64,000 nucleotides of DNA, taken from contig NZ_JASBQE010000003.1 of NCBI RefSeq assembly GCF_029960785.1, forward strand, positions 283,580 through 347,579, given 5' to 3'. Source of the DNA: Polyangium sp. 15x6. GTDB taxonomy: Bacteria > Myxococcota_A > Polyangia > Polyangiales > Polyangiaceae. This document shows positions 62,011-64,000 of the stretch, one piece after another. The position numbers and the translations under genes were made by a program. Each line of letters opens with the position of its first letter. Position 1 is the stretch's first letter. The notes below the pieces were generated by a model. The model did not search any database. It was given only the letters and a program-made list of their open reading frames with translations, and was not told the DNA's origin.

Positions 62011-63027
62011 TCAATACGATTTCATCGTGTCGCAATAAAGGTTCGGGCCGGGATCCACGCCGAGCATCTGCGTGTATCGCTTGTAGAACCCGACGCGGTC
62101 CTCGACCTTGGCGTTCGTCGGCTGGTTGCACTCGAGCCCGCCGTTGATGATGTTGATCGTCATCCCGAACCCGGGCACGCGGCCGAGCATTTGATCCTGC
62201 GACGACGGCGTCCACTTCCCCGTCATCACGTCGTGGCAGGACGGCTTCGGCGATTGCGGCGTCATCCAGAACCACCCGCCCGTCCGGAAGGCCACCGTGC
62301 CATTCGAGGTCACCTGGTCCGGATCGGTCAGGAGCGGCAGCCCCAGCGCGTCGCCCGCTTGCCCGTAGTTGTAATTCCACGAGAGCTGGATGGGCCCGCG
62401 CCCGTGATAGGTCTTTCCCGCCGCGCAAGGCCATTGCTGGTAGGTCGAGTTGCAATACCCCGTGCAGCCCCCGTTCTCGCAGCCGACCTCCTGCGTGAAA
62501 TAGAGGCCCCACGCATACGGTCCGTCCGGGGCCGCGGGCCAGCCGCCCGTGGTCTCGTGCGAGATGTTCGCGAGGAACGCGGCCGCCTCGCGCTTCCTGT
62601 CATCGAGGCTGCCCTCGTTGCAGAACGCCGGGAACGTCTCCGCCGCGGCGACGAGCGATTCGTACGCGTAAAGATCGTTCCGGTGCAGGAACATCGCGTC
62701 GTAGACCTCTTTCGAGACGATCGCCGCGAATCCATTGCCGCCACCGCCGCCGCTGCCGCCCATTCCACCGGCGCCGCCCATTCCACCGGCGCCGCCCATT
62801 CCACCGGCGCCGCCCATTCCGCCCGCGCCGCCGCTTCCGCCCGCGCCGCCGCTTCCGCCTACGCCACCGCTCCCGCCGCTGCCACCCACGCCACCGCTGC
62901 CGCCCGCGCCGCCGCTTCCGCCGCTTCCGCCGCTTCCGCCGCTTCCGCCAGCGCCTCCTTCACCGTCGCCGCACGCCACGCCGAGCAGGGCCATGGCCAC
63001 GATCAAGCTCGTCCATCGGGTCTTCAT
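62011..63027 (-). CDS. GH19-type chitinase-like lipoprotein with Gly-rich linker
   Basis: A 338-residue protein with a lipobox signal VACG (Cys19), then a long GGSGG/GGMGG repeat (about 22-98), then a GH19 catalytic domain: [11 protein letters not shown] with candidate catalytic Glu, [19 protein letters not shown], and [15 protein letters not shown]. Cys residues in the domain ([11 protein letters not shown] and others) suggest disulfides. It probably cleaves chitin or a related glucan at the cell surface, fitting a predatory or polysaccharide-degrading lifestyle. Its stop is only 7 nt from the tRNA 3-prime end on the other strand, and it has no room for its own terminator. Confidence 0.92.
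   Translation of the reverse strand: MKTRWTSLIVAMALLGVACGDGEGGAGGSGGSGGSGGSGGAGGSGGVGGSGGSGGVGGSGGAGGSGGAGGMGGAGGMGGAGGMGGAGGMGGSGGGGGNGFAAIVSKEVYDAMFLHRNDLYAYESLVAAAETFPAFCNEGSLDDRKREAAAFLANISHETTGGWPAAPDGPYAWGLYFTQEVGCENGGCTGYCNSTYQQWPCAAGKTYHGRGPIQLSWNYNYGQAGDALGLPLLTDPDQVTSNGTVAFRTGGWFWMTPQSPKPSCHDVMTGKWTPSSQDQMLGRVPGFGMTINIINGGLECNQPTNAKVEDRVGFYKRYTQMLGVDPGPNLYCDTMKSY
62758..62829. repeat. 18-bp coding tandem repeat in the GH19 lipoprotein linker
   Basis: About four near-identical 18-bp units (coding GGMGGA on the minus strand), next to further degenerate GGSGG-coding units to about 62960. The nearly identical DNA implies recent slippage or duplication. Confidence 0.8.
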
Positions 63028-63090
63028 GGGCCGCCATCGTCACCCGGGCTGCCCTCGAAATCCACATCAGCGTGGCCGCCTGCGCGCGCC

Positions 63091-63507
63091 TCAATACGCG
63101 CGGCGCTGCTCCGCGAGCCACGCCCGCGCCGCGCGTTCGTCCCTCACGCACACGGGCATCGGCTTCCCGAGCGCTCGCCCGCGCAGAAACCAGCCCGCCG
63201 TCGTCGCGAGCTTCGCCACGAGCTGCTGCTGGAACGTCCCCCCGAAGACCACGAGCCCTGCATACGCGGGTGGCAATTGCCGCATCGCCGCAACACGCCT
63301 CGCCTCGGGGGTCACGCGCCCTACGTCCGCCACGTCGATCAGCAGATACGCGCGCCCCGACGCCGTCGCGAACTCCGTGAACGCATCCAGGATGCGTTCG
63401 ACATCCGCGTCGGCCACATCTCCCACGAATCGCACGAGACCGGTGTCGGGCGGCTCGAACGCGAGCCGATGCGTCCCGACCGTCACGGTCTCGCAGTTCG
63501 CGCTCAC
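63091..63507 (-). CDS. STAS/SpoIIAA-like protein
   Basis: A 138-residue soluble protein with a beta-alpha pattern like STAS domains: TGLVRFVGDVADADVERILDAFTEFATASGRAYLLIDVADVGRVTPEARRVA, then a strand AYAGLVVFGGTFQQQLVAKLAT. The usual phosphorylatable Ser is not obvious at the helix start (VGRVTPEARR has Thr). It may bind another protein of a partner-switch type. The start at 63507 is uncertain, since no strong Shine-Dalgarno is visible. The gene reads toward the GH19 gene with 63 nt between them. Confidence 0.7.
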   Translation of the reverse strand: MSANCETVTVGTHRLAFEPPDTGLVRFVGDVADADVERILDAFTEFATASGRAYLLIDVADVGRVTPEARRVAAMRQLPPAYAGLVVFGGTFQQQLVAKLATTAGWFLRGRALGKPMPVCVRDERAARAWLAEQRRAY

Positions 63508-63612
63508 CGGCGCCTGAGAACCCCCGCCGCCGCCACGTCGACTCTCTTCGCGCTCGTACGTCGACCCTGGCCGAGGGTCAAGCTCGTCCAGAACGAAGGC
63601 ATTTGACCATCG

Positions 63613-63668
63613 CGTGCGGGGCCTGCCCGCACGTCCCGGTCATCCTGGGCCCCGGCCTTCCGGGGCCC
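63613..63668. repeat. Two tandem perfect hairpins downstream of the small ORF
   Basis: The first stem is CGTGCGGG (63613-63620) with CCCGCACG (63626-63633), the second GGGCCCCGG (63647-63655) with CCGGGGCCC (63660-63668), loops of 5 and 4 nt. Neither has a T tract. They could be mRNA-stabilising structures or a transcription-end region. Confidence 0.7.
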
Positions 63669-63677
63669 GCCCTTGTT

Positions 63678-63785
63678 TCAGCCTTGACCGTCCTGAGACG
63701 TGATCTCCACGCCCGGACCCAGGAAGACCACGGCAAGGGCCAGTCCCACGAACTTCAGAACCTGGTGAACGCGCTCGCGCATCAT
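63678..63785 (-). CDS. Candidate 35-residue small membrane or secreted protein
   Basis: A 35-codon frame that is too short for usual gene calling: MMRERVHQVLKFVGLALAVV is followed by FLGPGVEITSQDGQG. It has a basic N-terminus and a hydrophobic core of about 11 residues, like a small membrane protein or the start of an export signal. The support is a perfect GGAGG 5 nt upstream of the first ATG (63785) and a promoter-like TTGCAC-N16-TAACAA at 63843-63816. Two hairpins follow the stop. The codon use is compatible with the organism. No homologue can be tested here. Confidence 0.5.
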   Translation of the reverse strand: MMRERVHQVLKFVGLALAVVFLGPGVEITSQDGQG

Positions 63786-63815
63786 GGCCGCCTCCATGTC
63801 AAGTCGAAGGACTGA

Positions 63816-63843
63816 TTGTTACAGGACGGTGACACACGTGCAA
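63816..63843 (-). promoter_or_regulatory. Promoter-like sequence for the small ORF
   Basis: On the minus strand TTGCAC (63843-63838) and TAACAA (63821-63816) are 16 nt apart, followed about 30 nt later by the ribosome site and the ATG. Confidence 0.5.
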
Positions 63844-63880
63844 GTTTCTTTTAGCGCGCCTTGACTTTTTCCTTCCCAGG

Positions 63881-64000
63881 GCTACGCGCCGCGTTAGGTG
63901 CGGTGGGGGGCTCCGGTCGCGTTGGTCACGGTGGGGGGCTCCGGTCGCGTTGGTCACGGTGGGGGGCTCCGGTCGCGTTGGTCACGGTGGGGGGCTCCGG
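63881..64000. repeat. 28-bp direct tandem repeat array, cut by the window end
   Basis: Exact copies with a period of 28 bp start at 63901, 63929, 63957 and 63985 (the last truncated at 64000); a degenerate copy covers about 63881-63900. The unit is G-rich on the plus strand with a GGTGGGGGGC core. There are no spacers, so this is a minisatellite and not a CRISPR array. Confidence 0.93.

Noticed and set aside
63603..63815. 70-codon plus-strand frame across the small-ORF region
   Set aside because: TTG start without a Shine-Dalgarno, reads through both perfect hairpins and has random composition; the minus-strand small ORF has better signals.
63901..64000. Possible CRISPR array
   Set aside because: Copies are contiguous with a 28-bp period and no spacers, and no cas gene is in the window.

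Overview
The window looks like a chromosomal segment of a large-genome, very high-GC myxobacterium of the order Polyangiales (Polyangium/Sorangium type). The basis is indirect: strong GC3 bias that opens long antisense frames, many lipoproteins with Gly- or Pro-rich linkers, roadblock/V4R/DUF4388 signalling proteins, VWA proteins and a 3,677-residue TPR protein. I see no insertion sequence, prophage, integrase or CRISPR array. The order is inferred from style and could not be checked by alignment.

Layout. 1-147: C-terminus of an unidentified protein. 224-3504 (-): a tight four-gene set, RibD-type reductase, zinc-type alcohol dehydrogenase-like protein, a 6-pyruvoyltetrahydropterin-synthase homologue with an altered active site, and a GT4 glycosyltransferase. 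This suggests an uncharacterised pterin-like pathway. 3606-5150: YqgE/AlgH and a Tat-exported esterase. 5340-16373: giant TPR protein. 16697-19286: HU-like protein, then two paralogous lipoproteins around a small helical protein. 19383-24879 (-): glyA, a 2-oxoacid dehydrogenase E2, a thioredoxin-like lipoprotein and an ABC-F ATPase. 24984-27205: an unknown protein and a heme-oxygenase-like diiron oxidase fused to a cupin.

27320-33152 (-) is a six-gene signalling operon: V4R protein, roadblock protein, OmpA-anchored protein, membrane coiled-coil protein ending in a roadblock domain, histidine kinase, and a response regulator with DUF4388-like and TPR parts. 33779-37647 (-) encodes two GHKL (Hsp90/MutL-type) ATPases, one ending in an HExxH zincin-like domain. 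These two adjacent blocks are the best candidates for undescribed systems. 37842-40672: VWA lipoprotein, DoxX and YihY/BrkB membrane proteins. 40819-42972 (-): groES-groEL with a canonical CIRCE operator and a clear sigma-70 promoter.

43236-46478: a translationally coupled pair of unknown proteins, an extended SDR, and a response regulator with a histone-H1-like tail. 46768-55469 (+): a five-gene MoxR/DUF58/VWA operon with four VWA domains. 55668-61811 (+): a degenerate homocysteine methyltransferase homologue, glutamate-cysteine ligase, a CNNM/CorC-type membrane protein and a DPP-IV-type lipoprotein peptidase. 61927-62003: tRNA-Pro(UGG). 62011-63785 (-): GH19 chitinase-like lipoprotein, STAS-like protein and a 35-residue small protein followed by two perfect hairpins. 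The window ends inside a 28-bp tandem repeat array.

All calls come from reading translations and motifs by eye. No database search was run, so family names rest on recognised motifs and starts were chosen by Shine-Dalgarno quality and homologue-like N-termini.
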